Shown piece by piece: positions 1-10,629 of a DNA stretch of 64,000 nucleotides. The translations under genes and the position numbers were made by a program. Under the pieces are notes generated by a model, which ran no database searches, had not been told where the DNA came from, and saw nothing but the letters and a program-made list of their open reading frames with translations. This DNA comes from Yamagishiella unicocca (Eukaryota > Chlorophyta > Chlorophyceae > Chlamydomonadales > Volvocaceae): NCBI GenBank assembly GCA_003116995.1, contig BDSL01000021.1:496001-560000 (forward strand), written 5' to 3'. Every line of letters starts with the position of its first letter. Within the stretch, counting starts at the first letter, position 1.

Positions 1-3000
1 CTCCATCCCGCATCGGAATCGGATCTCGTCGCGCCATCCAGCTGCGGGGCGGCAAGCTGCTCCCGAGCCCTTCCTTCCTGGACGACATCCTCTTCGCACC
101 CGGGGTGGACCAGGAGACCACCTTCATCGTCCTCAGCTCGTGAGTGGGCGCCGGGGGTGGGCGGCGAGGAAGCCTCGATGTGGGCGGGCGGCGAGGAAGC
201 CCGATGTGGGCGGGCGGCGAGGAGCCCCGATGCGGGTCAGGCGCCCTCCTCAGGTGCAGTACCTGCCGCCCAGCTGGCCGCAGCTTCACAGTGGGGAAGA
301 GGTGCGGGTGTGTGGCATTGCTCCTGCGTATGTGTTTAGGCCGGTGCAGCAGGGAGGGCCGCAAGCCCTCTCCTGGGCCTCGCCGCCTTGGTCACCGGCA
401 GCTAATTCGCCGCCCTCCTTGTTTGCCCCGGGCGGTGCTGCTGCCGCGGACCGTACGACAGGCGGGGCAGCGAAACCTGCCGCCGCGCCGCCAAGGCCAT
501 CGCCGCGCTCGGCGACCGCCACGACATCTACACGGTGGAGGGCGGCTTCCGGGGCTGGCAGGTGGGCGGCCTCGGCGGCGAGGTCGGGCGGGGCGAAGGG
601 GGCAGGTGCATTGCTTGCCCCTGGTTGGGCAACCTCGACCGCGGCGGGTGGCAGCCGCGCGCACTTGCAGGGAATCGGGTTGATGTATTATTGTGAGTGC
701 GATTCAAGACGTAAAGTGGATGAGGGAGCTGGGGAGGCGCCAGCGGTCGCATGTCCTCACATGTCTTGGTGGAAGGAAAGCGGCGCGCTTCTCACACGGT
801 CCCCGCTGGGGTGTACGGCTTTGACGAATGCAGGCCGCGAAGATGGACACGGAATCCGCTGTCTACATGTCGGGGGCCTTCAACAGCGACGGATCCGCTG
901 AGGACGAACACGACTACTACGGCGACCAGTACGATAACGCCAAGGCGCGCGACGCCGAGCGGCGCGGCGTGGAGGAGGTCTTCCTAGACTCCTCCGACTC
1001 GGGCCTTATGGGCATGCTGCTGCGAGTGCCCTTCAAGCCCAAGCTACTGGAGGTGCTGAAGCAGGGTGAGCTGCCGCGCGCCGATCTGGGTCGGCAGTCC
1101 CACGACGCGTGAGGCGCAAGCACGCAACGCAGCTCCAGGGGGGAAGTAACCGTACCGGTAGCAGGCGGATGGACCCCTCCTGGACTTACTCCCTCATCCT
1201 GCATGGGATATCTGACGGGTGTCTGCCTCCCTGGCTGCTCGCGCGCATCTCAGCTACCCTTCCCCACCTCCCTCCTAGTCCCATTCTCCCCTCGCTACCT
1301 TTCTCCCTGTCCCTGCGCCCTCCGCCACCGCCCTCCTGGTCCCTGCGCCCTCCGCCACCGCCCTCCTGGTCCCTGCGCCCTCCGCCACCGCCCTCCTGGT
1401 CCCTGCGCCCTCCGCCGCCCCAGGCTACTCGCTGGACGACCTTCGCCGCGACGTGCTGGCAGGGATGGTGGTGGGCGTCATCGCACTGGCGCTGGGCATG
1501 GCGCTGGGCATAGCCTCGGACAGCACGCCGGCTGTGGGGTGAGTCAGCAGGGAGGTGGCGAGGGTATGGGCCTGGAGGGCAGGGTTGGCCGCGAGGGCGC
1601 CGCAGGTGGCGAGGAAACCCGTGGAGATGACAAAGGAGCGCCGGGGGCTGGGTTGGAGGCGTTGAGGCGATTTCGCCATTCACGTACGACACATGCCTTA
1701 CACGGCCGCCTGCTTGCTGGCCGTCCTCTAACGCCCAGCACGTCCCAGCGGCCCCGTCCCAGCCGCCCCGTCCCAGCCGCCCCGTCCCAGCCGCCCCGTC
1801 CCAGCCGCCCCGTCCCAGCCGCCCCGTCCCAGCCGCCCCGTCCCAGCCGGCCCTCTTCGTAAGCCCTGGGCCCGATGCCACATGGTCTCCCACCCCCTCA
1901 CCGTTTTCCTCTGCCTCCCCCCTCTCACCCCCTCACCGCAGCGTGTACACTGTGGTGGTGGGCGGTCTGCTGGCGTCCGGGCTGTCGGGCTCGCGAGTCA
2001 CTGTCGTGGGGCCCACGGCGGCCTTCATCCCCATCGTGGCGGGGGTGGCGCATACGCACGGCCCCGCCGGCCTAGTGGCGTGCACCGGGCTGGCGGGCCT
2101 TATGCTGATCGGCATGGGCGCCTCGGGGCTCGGTGGCATCATCCGGTGCGCAGCAGCGTCGTGGGGCCCGGCGCAAGTGCGGGAGGGGGGAGCGGCAGGC
2201 TGGTGGGGAGGATGCGAGGGACCAAACCTTGGTGGTGGTGACGGGGTTGACGTTGTGTGCGGGGGGTGGGTGAGGAGACCCGGTAACACGACATAGGGAA
2301 CGGAGGGCAGAAACAAGCCGGCGAATAGCTTTCGGACACGCGGTTGGGTGTGCATGCCGGAGAAACTTGGGTTGACTAACGGAAACGGTGGAAGTGGCCC
2401 GTTGGCAGCCTGCTCGAGGACAAGAAACAAATTAAACGCTAACACAAATTAGCGTTAGTGTTAGCGTTTAGGGCGCAGAAGTGGAGGATTTGGGTGGCGG
2501 GCTGGGACATGGTGGGGGGAGACGCGTCGAAGACCGGCTGCGTCCCAGCCGGCATAACAGACCGTTACCATGACGACGAAATACGTTACCCAGCGTGCGC
2601 GTCCGGCAAGCGCCCGGTTCCAGCGCGTGGCTTGAACCACGCCGCCCTGGTTACCAAGAAGCCGCGGCGACACCAACAACAGCAGCCACAACCCCGACCG
2701 CAACCCCACAGCCGAAAAACAAGCGTACAGGAAAGACAGTTCCTAAATCCCGAAAGCGGTCGTAAGACCGGAAGGGAAGGTGATACCGAGGGCACTGGGC
2801 AGGGCGGGTTGGTTGGGATGCAAGTGATACGTCGGCGAGGTGATGTCGGCCACTGGCCACGAGGCCGACCCGGGTGGCGCCCGCGTACGGCGACGGCTCT
2901 GTCGTACGTCTTGTTGTTTCTGCACTGCTCACTCATCCGGCGTTCCGCCCCACCCCCTGGGTTGCTCCCGCAGCTACGTGCCCAAGCCTGTCGTGACTGG

Positions 3001-6000
3001 CTTCACCGCCGGCATCGCCACCTACATCTTCGGGACGCAGGTGGGTCGGGGTGGTGGTTTCGCGCGAGAAGTCCTTGCGTTTCAACGTACCGGGGTATTG
3101 CTGTAGCTACAGGTAGGGCAGGGAGGGGGTGCATGCTATTTGACAACCGTGTGCGGTGAAAATGCAAACACGGAGATTGGAAGCGCCCAGCCCAACTGCA
3201 TCTCTGGCCTGGCCCCCACCGCGCCGACTGCTTCCCGCGCTTACCAAACGCAGCTCAAGGACTTTCTTGGTCTCGGAGCCCCGGGGCGGCTGCCCCAGGG
3301 AGTTCCCATCCCCACGGAGTTCCTGGAGAAGGTGGTGTACCTAGGTGCGCCCAGCCAACCCCCGCCGGCTCCAACCCGGCCGGGCCCCCGCACCGGGTTC
3401 GGCAGGCCCGGGCTCGCACCGTGACCTACGCACCTTGACCAGAGCTCCTGGGCTCCACACCCCCGGTCTGCCTCCGCTTTGTGAACGCTTATTGTTTCAC
3501 AGCGAATTGAGGCTTCTGTAGCCGTAATGTCCTTGCCTTAGTGACCTGCATTTCTGGGTCGAAATCCCCATGTCTGCAGCCCCACCGGCCCACGCACCAA
3601 CCCACTATTCCTGCAGGTAGCCACCTGGACGCCGCGCACGTCCCCTCGGTGGCCATGGCCCTGGGCTGCCTGGTGCTGATCAAGACCTGGCCCAAGGAGT
3701 GGGCCAAGGTGCGGCCCGCTGGCAACCTGACCCGGCTGTTAGCCAGCAACGTTGACGACTCTCTCCCCTCCTCCCTCCGCGCGTTCAAACCGCTCCTTTC
3801 GCCAGTAACTACCATTGTCTCTTTTGTCGGATCACGCGTCCACTCAAAACTCCCAGCATGGGTGCACTGGCTGACCGACTGGTTGGGACTCAGCACCCAG
3901 CACCCCGGCGCACCGGACCCCGGAGCAGCTGCCGGTGGCAGCTGCCCTATGCTGGTGCATCATCCATAGCAACCCAAAATCCCTGAACTTAACGCCCCAC
4001 CCGCTTCGCCCCGAATTGCAGGTCGCCCCGACGCCGATCGTCGCCATCGCCGCCGGCACGATAGGGCTGCAGGCGCTGCAGCTGCTGCAGCCGGGCACGG
4101 AGCTTGGCATCGAGACCATCGGGTCGCATTTCGGCTCCGGAGCCATCCCGCGCTCGCTACCCAGCCTTCAGTGGCCCGAGGGGCTCAAGTGCGTTGCGGG
4201 TCTGGCGGGGGTTAGGGAGGAGAAGGGGCGGCACAGGACGGGATGCCAAGGTTATCGCAACATACCAGTAAGGCGGCGGGTGCTAGGCTAGGCTGGAATT
4301 GGAATGCGCATGTTCTCCTACCTGTTTCACAGACATGCGTCCCCCATGGAGCATGCGTCCGTCGCCGTGGTTTTCGGCGGCACAGGCGCTACGTTGATTC
4401 ATTGACGCTCCCTCTTGCTCTGAAACCTGCTCTGAAACCTGGTCTCCCGTGGCGAACCCGGTGGCCCCGCGCAGCCCCGCCGACCTGCCCAGCCTGCTGC
4501 TACCCGCCGCCACCATCGCCATGCTGGCAGCCATCGAGTCGCTGCTGTGCGCGCGGGTGGCTGACACCATGATCAACGACAAGCACGACTCCAATACGGA
4601 GCTCATCTCCCAGGTGCGCCGCGTTACGCGTGGCAACTGACAACCTACTAGACAGGAGGGGCGTAGGAAAGTTAATTTCCGCCGTGTGCGTTCGCTTGCT
4701 TGGTGGATAAGCGGAGCATTCTCCAACCCAATTCGTAATGCAATCCGAGCCCATAACCCAGATCGGTCTTGACGATACCTGAGGTATATATATGACGGTG
4801 TGAAGCTGAGACAGCTAGATGGGGCGCGCACCGCCAGCCGAACAGACAGCTGCATCCCGGGGGATCGGGCTGTGTATGTCGTGGCGTGCGTGCGCCGCGA
4901 TCTGGATCTGGATCTCCTCGACGCCGTAGATCCTGGCCTTGTTAACCTTCCTGGCGGGACGTCCCCTCCCGCCGAGTGCAGGGCATTGCCAACATTGGCT
5001 GCGCCGCCTTCGGCTGCTTGCCGGCTACGGGCGCGCTGGCGCGCACCGCCGCCAACATCCGTGCCGGCGGGCGTTCCCCCATCTCGGGCCTGGTGCATGC
5101 GATCACAGTGGCAGCCATCGTCCTGGCGGCGGCGCCGCTGGCCGAGTACATACCGCTGCCGGCGCTGTCGGCGGTGCTGGTGGTGGTGGCCCTAAATATG
5201 GGCGAGTGGCACAACTTCCAGCAGTTGCCCAAGTGTGAGCGGCGTGTGGGTGTGGTCCTGGTGTGGGGTGTTGGGGTCTGGCCAGGCAGCAGCAGCAAAG
5301 AGGAGCAGCAGGGGGTGGTGCTGGGCTGAGGTGGTAGTGGGTAGTGGGTGAGGGCCCACCGCATGCCATCGCCCCCCCCCACACACACACCTACGTTTAG
5401 TCCCTTTTTCCTTTAGTGTTTTTCCTGAGGATCACAACCACCAACTACCAACTAACAGCAGTGTCGGTTGGATCGCCGCGTGTTCCGCCGCCGCGCAGGG
5501 CCCGAGAACGACGCGCACCTCTTTCTCATCGCCTTCAGCTTAACGGTGTTACAGGTACTGCGGCGGCGCCGGCGGTTCTCTTGTGCAGCGCGGTGGGGGG
5601 AAGAGGCGAAGAAGCTCGTGTAAACGACATAGGAGAGCGCCGGGAGGGAGGGTCCGTCGTGCAGTGGTGCCGCACATGAGGGCCCCGCCGCATAGCACAC
5701 TTGCACGGCTGGCGGGCTCAACCCTCGCCGCGACCGCTCCAACCCGCAGTTGCATCACATCAGCCCGTCGCCGTTTTCCTTAGCCTCTAACAGGCCACTG
5801 CCGTTCCTCGTGCTCCCTTGCCTCATCGACCCAATCCTATTCCCGTCAACCACACCTGTCCCCAACAGGATGTGGCGGTTGCGGTCGCGTTTGGCATGGT
5901 GATCGCGCTGGCCGTGTTCGTCCAGGTGGGTGTCTAGGTGGGCTGCCTGACCCCGGATGGGTACCGGCGAGCCAACGCACCCTGGGCATAACCCCAAAGG

Positions 6001-7919
6001 CCGAACCCATTCACCCGCAAGCCACAGCTACTGCGGTGTTCCTGTGCGGTCCTTCGGTCGTCGAAGCCCGCGGTCGTCAAAAGATTGCGTTCTCCTCGCC
6101 GGGGGCTCGTGTTGTCACCGCCGCTCTGCGTGACCGCCCCTGTCACCACCACCACCTGTTCCGCAAGCCTCGCAGGACGTGTCGGCAACCATGTACGTGC
6201 GGGCGCTTCCGGCGCGTTCCGTCATCATGCCGCCGTACTACGACCCAGCCGCCGGCCTCCTGGACAGCGGCGACGACGTTGAGGAGCCGTACCGCCGTAC
6301 ACGTGACGGCGCCGCCTACGCCACTGCGGCCCCGAGGGTTGGCGGCGGGGAGGAGGACCCGGTGGAGGGGCCCCCGCCGACGGCTGGGGGGCCTGCAGCC
6401 GCGGGCGGCATGCTGGCGGCGGGCGCGATGGGTTGTGTCGTACCGGTTGGCACAGTTTACGTGGAGGTGGGTCGGCCTGGCTGTGCGCGCTTCATTGGTC
6501 AGCTGTGGCTGCTCTGTGGTCCTTCCGCCGAAGGGCTGCAGAAACCTGCACGTCTGCATGTCCATCACGGAGGGGCCGCCACGCCTTCCCCGCTGCACCT
6601 ACGGGTCGCCAGGCGCAGAACTTCCTTTGGGCAACCCACCTCCAGCATTTTAGAGGAGGGTCACATCCATGATTTTTCCTCTGCCTCCCCCGCGCTAATT
6701 TGCGCACGTTCGTTCGTGCCACTGCGTATTGATACTCGGCTCCCCTGTCGGCTGGGCTGCTGTCCTGCCTGTGGCCGCACCACCGGGTTGCAATTGATGG
6801 CCCGATGCTCCAGAACCGACCTGCGCCCCCCTCTTCAGGTGACTGGCTCCCTGCTGTTCGGGGCGGGTGAGATGCTGGAGCGCGCGGTGGAGGCCACGCA
6901 CTCGCAGGACCCGGTGCAGGTGAGCTTTCAGCCTGTGGGAAGGGTAGTGAGGAAACCCGACACGCGAGGCGGAATCAATTGTGGGAGGGGGGAGGGCTGC
7001 CGGGCTGCGGGGGGTCAAGTATGACGTAGGAGCCCGGCAGTTAGGGGAGGGCTTGCCGTACGTAGGCGGGTTAAGGCAGCTTGTGAGGTTGGATTCCGGT
7101 ACGGGGCGCGGTACGGGTATGGGACCGTTGTGGAGGCGTGCGGGTCGTGCGGGAATGGCGAGGCGTGGGCCCCGACCTGGATCTCCTTCAGCTTCCCTGT
7201 GCACGGGTTCCCGGGAAGGCGAAAGTCCTCGGTCGTGGCTGCCGGATCCCCCGGCGCTTCACAATCCCGCCCAGTCCCGCGATGGCCCGCTGGTGACAGC
7301 CCCTAGATTATTGTCCGCCGGTGTCATCCCCGACAGCACTATCGGCCACAGCCGGGCACCATCCCCACAACCCGAAACCCCTCCCCACGTCGTATGCCCC
7401 CTGTCCTCCCAGGTTCTGGTCCTGAACATGTCAAACGTGAGTGTGGTGGACGTGAGCGGGCTGGAGGTGCTGGAGGAGGCGCATCGGCGGCTGGAGGAGG
7501 CGGGCAAGGTGCTGGTGCTGTGCGGCCTTACGCGGCAGCCCCTCCGCATGATGGCGCGGGCGGGCTTCCTGGACGAGGTGCGTGCAGCGGGTGTGGGTCG
7601 TAAGCCCAGCAAGCAAGGGGGGGTCGCAAGCCTAGCTGGGCAGCGACGGAGAGAACGCGGGCTGGGCTTGCCGTACAGTAGGAGTGTACCGCCACCACCT
7701 ACCATCACAATGGGCACTGAAGTTTGAGGAGGAGTAGGTTTGTGGAGGTGTGTTGATCCGTCCCATGCCCACGCCTACCAACCCGCTCGGCCCCAGGCCG
7801 GCCGCGAGAACGTCTGCCGCAACGTTGAGTCCGCCCTCAGCCGCGCAGCAGCGATCGTCGTCGCCAAGCGCGTCGCGCAGCAGCCTCCGCCAGCGCTGCT
7901 GCCAGCTCAGGCCGCGTAG
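1..7919 (+). CDS. SulP/SLC26-family anion transporter with N-terminal rhodanese-like segment and C-terminal STAS domain (5' partial)
   Basis: A secondary anion transporter (sulfate, bicarbonate or similar; the substrate cannot be told) of a cell membrane. Seventeen exons join in phase: 1-139, 471-561, 834-1065, 1424-1538, 1942-2145, 2974-3040, 3254-3344, 3617-3708, 4022-4188, 4475-4613, 4982-5234, 5499-5554, 5869-5925, 6175-6465, 6839-6919, 7413-7577, 7797-7919, giving 786 visible residues and a TAG stop. The first two exons resemble the end of a rhodanese domain (TVEGGFRGW). An acidic linker follows, then the SulP membrane core with [13 protein letters not shown] and the hallmark [19 protein letters not shown]. 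The STAS domain has [20 protein letters not shown] and ends just before the stop. A poorly conserved acidic/Gly-rich insert (exon 14) separates core and STAS. Exon 1 may really begin at the CAG near base 44. Family assignment is firm; the rhodanese fusion is supported by matching splice phases only. Confidence 0.93.
157..231. repeat. Tandem repeat, about 26 bp x3, in SulP intron 1
   Basis: Three consecutive copies of a G-rich unit (GGCGGCGAGGAAGCC core) directly after the first visible donor site. They lie wholly in the intron and have no coding meaning. Confidence 0.8.
1309..1420. repeat. 30-bp pyrimidine-rich tandem repeat in SulP intron 3
   Basis: Three full copies and a part of a fourth of a 30-bp C/T-rich unit (core TCCGCCACCGCCCTCCTGGT) run up to the acceptor at 1421-1423. 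The array supplies the whole polypyrimidine tract for exon 4. Confidence 0.85.
1741..1855. repeat. 14-bp tandem repeat in SulP intron 4
   Basis: About eight copies of the 14-mer CCGTCCCAGCCGCC, nearly perfect, inside the intron between exons 4 and 5. Confidence 0.85.
2433..2470. repeat. Perfect 13-bp inverted repeat (hairpin) in SulP intron 5
   Basis: TAAACGCTAACAC at 2433-2445 is the exact reverse complement of GTGTTAGCGTTTA at 2458-2470, with a 12-base spacer that itself contains another TAGCGTTA. It stands out as AT-richer than the surrounding intron. Confidence 0.85.
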
Positions 7920-9377
7920 CTGCCGGTGCCTCTGGAGCGCAACATCCGGACTGCACGCGACACTGCCGCTGCCGCCAATCCGGTTGGCGGCCAAACTGGC
8001 GATCAGTCGACTACCGGTGGCTACACGTGGCCGGATTCGCCACGAGCACGCCGGCGCCGCTGCCGTCTGGCGACCTGGAGGAGCTGTGGACGAAGGCGGC
8101 GGTGCCGCCGGAGGCGTAGCACCCTGCGGCGTCGGACCGCCTCGGCCATAACGGCTTCGCCGCCACCTCCCGCGGTGCTGGCGGCCCTTGCAGCCGCGAC
8201 GTGCCGGCACCGGCGCGGACACGACCCTGGGGAGGAGTGGTGGCGGCGGCAGCATTCAGGGCGACCTGCTTAGCGGGGAGGACGGCGGCGTGATGTAGAC
8301 GTGTTGTTTTGTTTGTCGGCCGCAACCTGTGATTGCAGCACTGGTGATGTAGGAAGGGGTGGTGATGAACTAGCTTACGCCATGAAGCAGCGGCGTGCGT
8401 GGTGTAGTGTGGGTCGCGATGACGATACACGGAGCAGTTCCGTTGCGGGCGGAGAGGCAGCATTGCGCGGTGGTGTGCCGGGTCGAGAAGTTGACAAGTA
8501 GTACGTATGTGAGAGGACTAGCAACATACGTGTTCTTGCTGCATCTTGCGTCTGTGAGTGATTGCATCATAGCGCGGTGGCGGTTGCGACAAGGTGACAG
8601 CTGTTGGTGAATGCCCGAGTGAGCAATGCCAATACAACGTGAAATGGGCGATCGCCGAAGGCAAGGGTATGCGGAGCGAATGAGTTTGGCACGTGCTGAT
8701 GCAAGATGTGCTGGGGTCTTGTGCATACCGTAACTTTACGTGCACTGAGAATTGTCTTCGTACTTCGTGGCTTCATGGCATTCTTTGCACACCGGTACAC
8801 TAGCCCTCCGCCAAGTATTTTCGTTGCACAAGGTTGCAAGCCGTGCGCTAGCTTGCTGCTCGGACACGGACGTGTCATGGGAACGAGGAGCCTGCGTGGC
8901 GCCAATCCAGTGGCGGTTCTGTTTTCTTTTTCTCCTTTGTCTACATATATGGTTGGCCACGCACCTCGCGATGACACTACCTATTGGTCTGGAGCTTACA
9001 GTAAGTGTCCAATGTTGGTATAATTTGTGTGCACAAGCCAGAAGGTCGGATTTGGACTGCATATTTGGGACGGGTGTCGCGGTGAGCCACAAGAGCGGAG
9101 ACCCAACTGTCCGAATCCTTTGTAAACGAACAATACCAGATACGAGTCAGCAGACCACATTCTCCTAGGATGTTTCTGCAGTTCAGCAGTTCGGTTTGTG
9201 AACCTGCGTCGCTGCGTGATACACAGTGCGCCGCATCGGCCGACTTGGTCTGTGCAGGAGATCAATTCTCAGTAACCTCTGCTCCCAGTTGTGGCATGTC
9301 GCTTTTGTAAATGAATGACGCAAGTATTTCGCCTTATTATACCTAGATGCAAAGACGTATGATATACTTCAGGTTGT
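7920..9377 (+). other. 3' flank of the SulP gene
   Basis: No open frame here looks like a gene. The nearest downstream match to the volvocine polyadenylation signal TGTAA is at 9121-9125, with another at about 9306. If these are used, the 3' UTR is about 1.2-1.4 kb. The first 350 bases are still GC-rich; the rest has average composition. Confidence 0.4.
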
Positions 9378-9574
9378 CATGTTTAATCAGCTGCGTGCCG
9401 ATTTGCCCATTGCGGGTTGTACGAGGTTGTTTGGTTTCGAGTTTGCAGGGAATTATCATTATGTTGCACCATTCAGAAGTCTGCAAACGAGACAGGCTAC
9501 AGCACACTTGAATGGCAGTGGAGAGGAACCAAGGGGGGATGACTCTTCATCACGAGCAGTTTACCTTCCGAGTG

Positions 9575-9935
9575 GCATAGGCAGCTGGCGCGAAAAACCA
9601 GGCATGCACACTCGTCCCTCAACGCTCGGAGCCCGGAGCCAATCACAATCGCTCACCCGTAGTCACCGCAATTCGTCGGAACGTCGAGTAGCACAGGGCA
9701 ACTGGCGCAAAAAACCATGATGTGCACACTCGGACCGTACGACTCTAGAAGCAATGACTATACTAACGCACTTGGTGCTCATCGATGCCGAGAGGCCCAG
9801 CTCAACTGGCACGAAAAACCAGGATGTGCACACTCATCATACGACGTTCCCGAGTGCAAAACCTGCGAAAATCTATCCCCTCCTGCCTACCACCGAGAAG
9901 CCCAGAACAACTGGCACAAAAAACCAGGATGAGCA
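9575..9935. repeat. Degenerate direct repeat, four copies at 104-118 bp spacing
   Basis: A motif of the type ACTGGCRCGAAAAACCAGG followed by a TGTGCACACTC-like stretch occurs at about 9583, 9701, 9805 and 9910. The intervening sequence is only weakly conserved, so this is an old tandem array or a broken repetitive element. Confidence 0.75.
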
Positions 9936-10176
9936 ACCACTGTGGTCCAACCAAATAACAGGCGCGGCAAACAAGTTCAAAATCAACATATCCGAGCTTC
10001 CTGACGCAGCCTCGTCACCTCGGCCGCTGACAGCGCCAAAGAGCGTTTTATGTGGTGCCTCCTAGCTGACAACAAAAACAGTAGTCGGAATCGGCGACTA
10101 CTTCGGTATGCTGAAAAGGGACACGCGGTGTTGGAATAATCGAGTGAAATCAAGGCGCCAGGGCACCCAGTGACAC

Positions 10177-10181
10177 TTACA
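10177..10181 (-). promoter_or_regulatory. Candidate polyadenylation signal TGTAA
   Basis: TGTAA on the minus strand, about 450 bases beyond the stop of the multidomain wall-type gene. This is a usual 3' UTR length for volvocine algae. Confidence 0.4.
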
Positions 10182-10629
10182 TTACCAAATCGGTAACCAT
10201 CGCGCACACACATCCTACCCTGGTCACACAACACACAAGAACAACAATTCGTTCCCTGTCACCTCCTTCAGCACTGCTCCTCTATCTCGTTCGATACTTT
10301 GCCAACCACGTGCGGCATGTCCCCTACTCGCTGTTCGTACATCCAGCCGGAAGAATGACAGACAACGTAAAACAATCGACAGGAACATACACACGTAGGG
10401 AAGACATTAGTAAGCTCAGGATGCACGACCATCACGCCCGGCCAATCATCGGGCATCTTACGGGACAATGACCCGCGTATACAATTGAGCCGGGGATAGT
10501 TCAGACTATCGCAGCCGAGCCCAAGCACTGCACCCAAACGCTACCCACTTCCACACGTCCATGGTACATATCAAGCAGTTTTATCCGCCTGGTCATAGGA
10601 ATAGCAGGGTAACACGCTGTCATGGCACC

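Noticed and set aside
2467..2473. TTTAGGG, resembling the green-algal telomere repeat
   Set aside because: Only a single copy; it belongs to the 13-bp inverted repeat.
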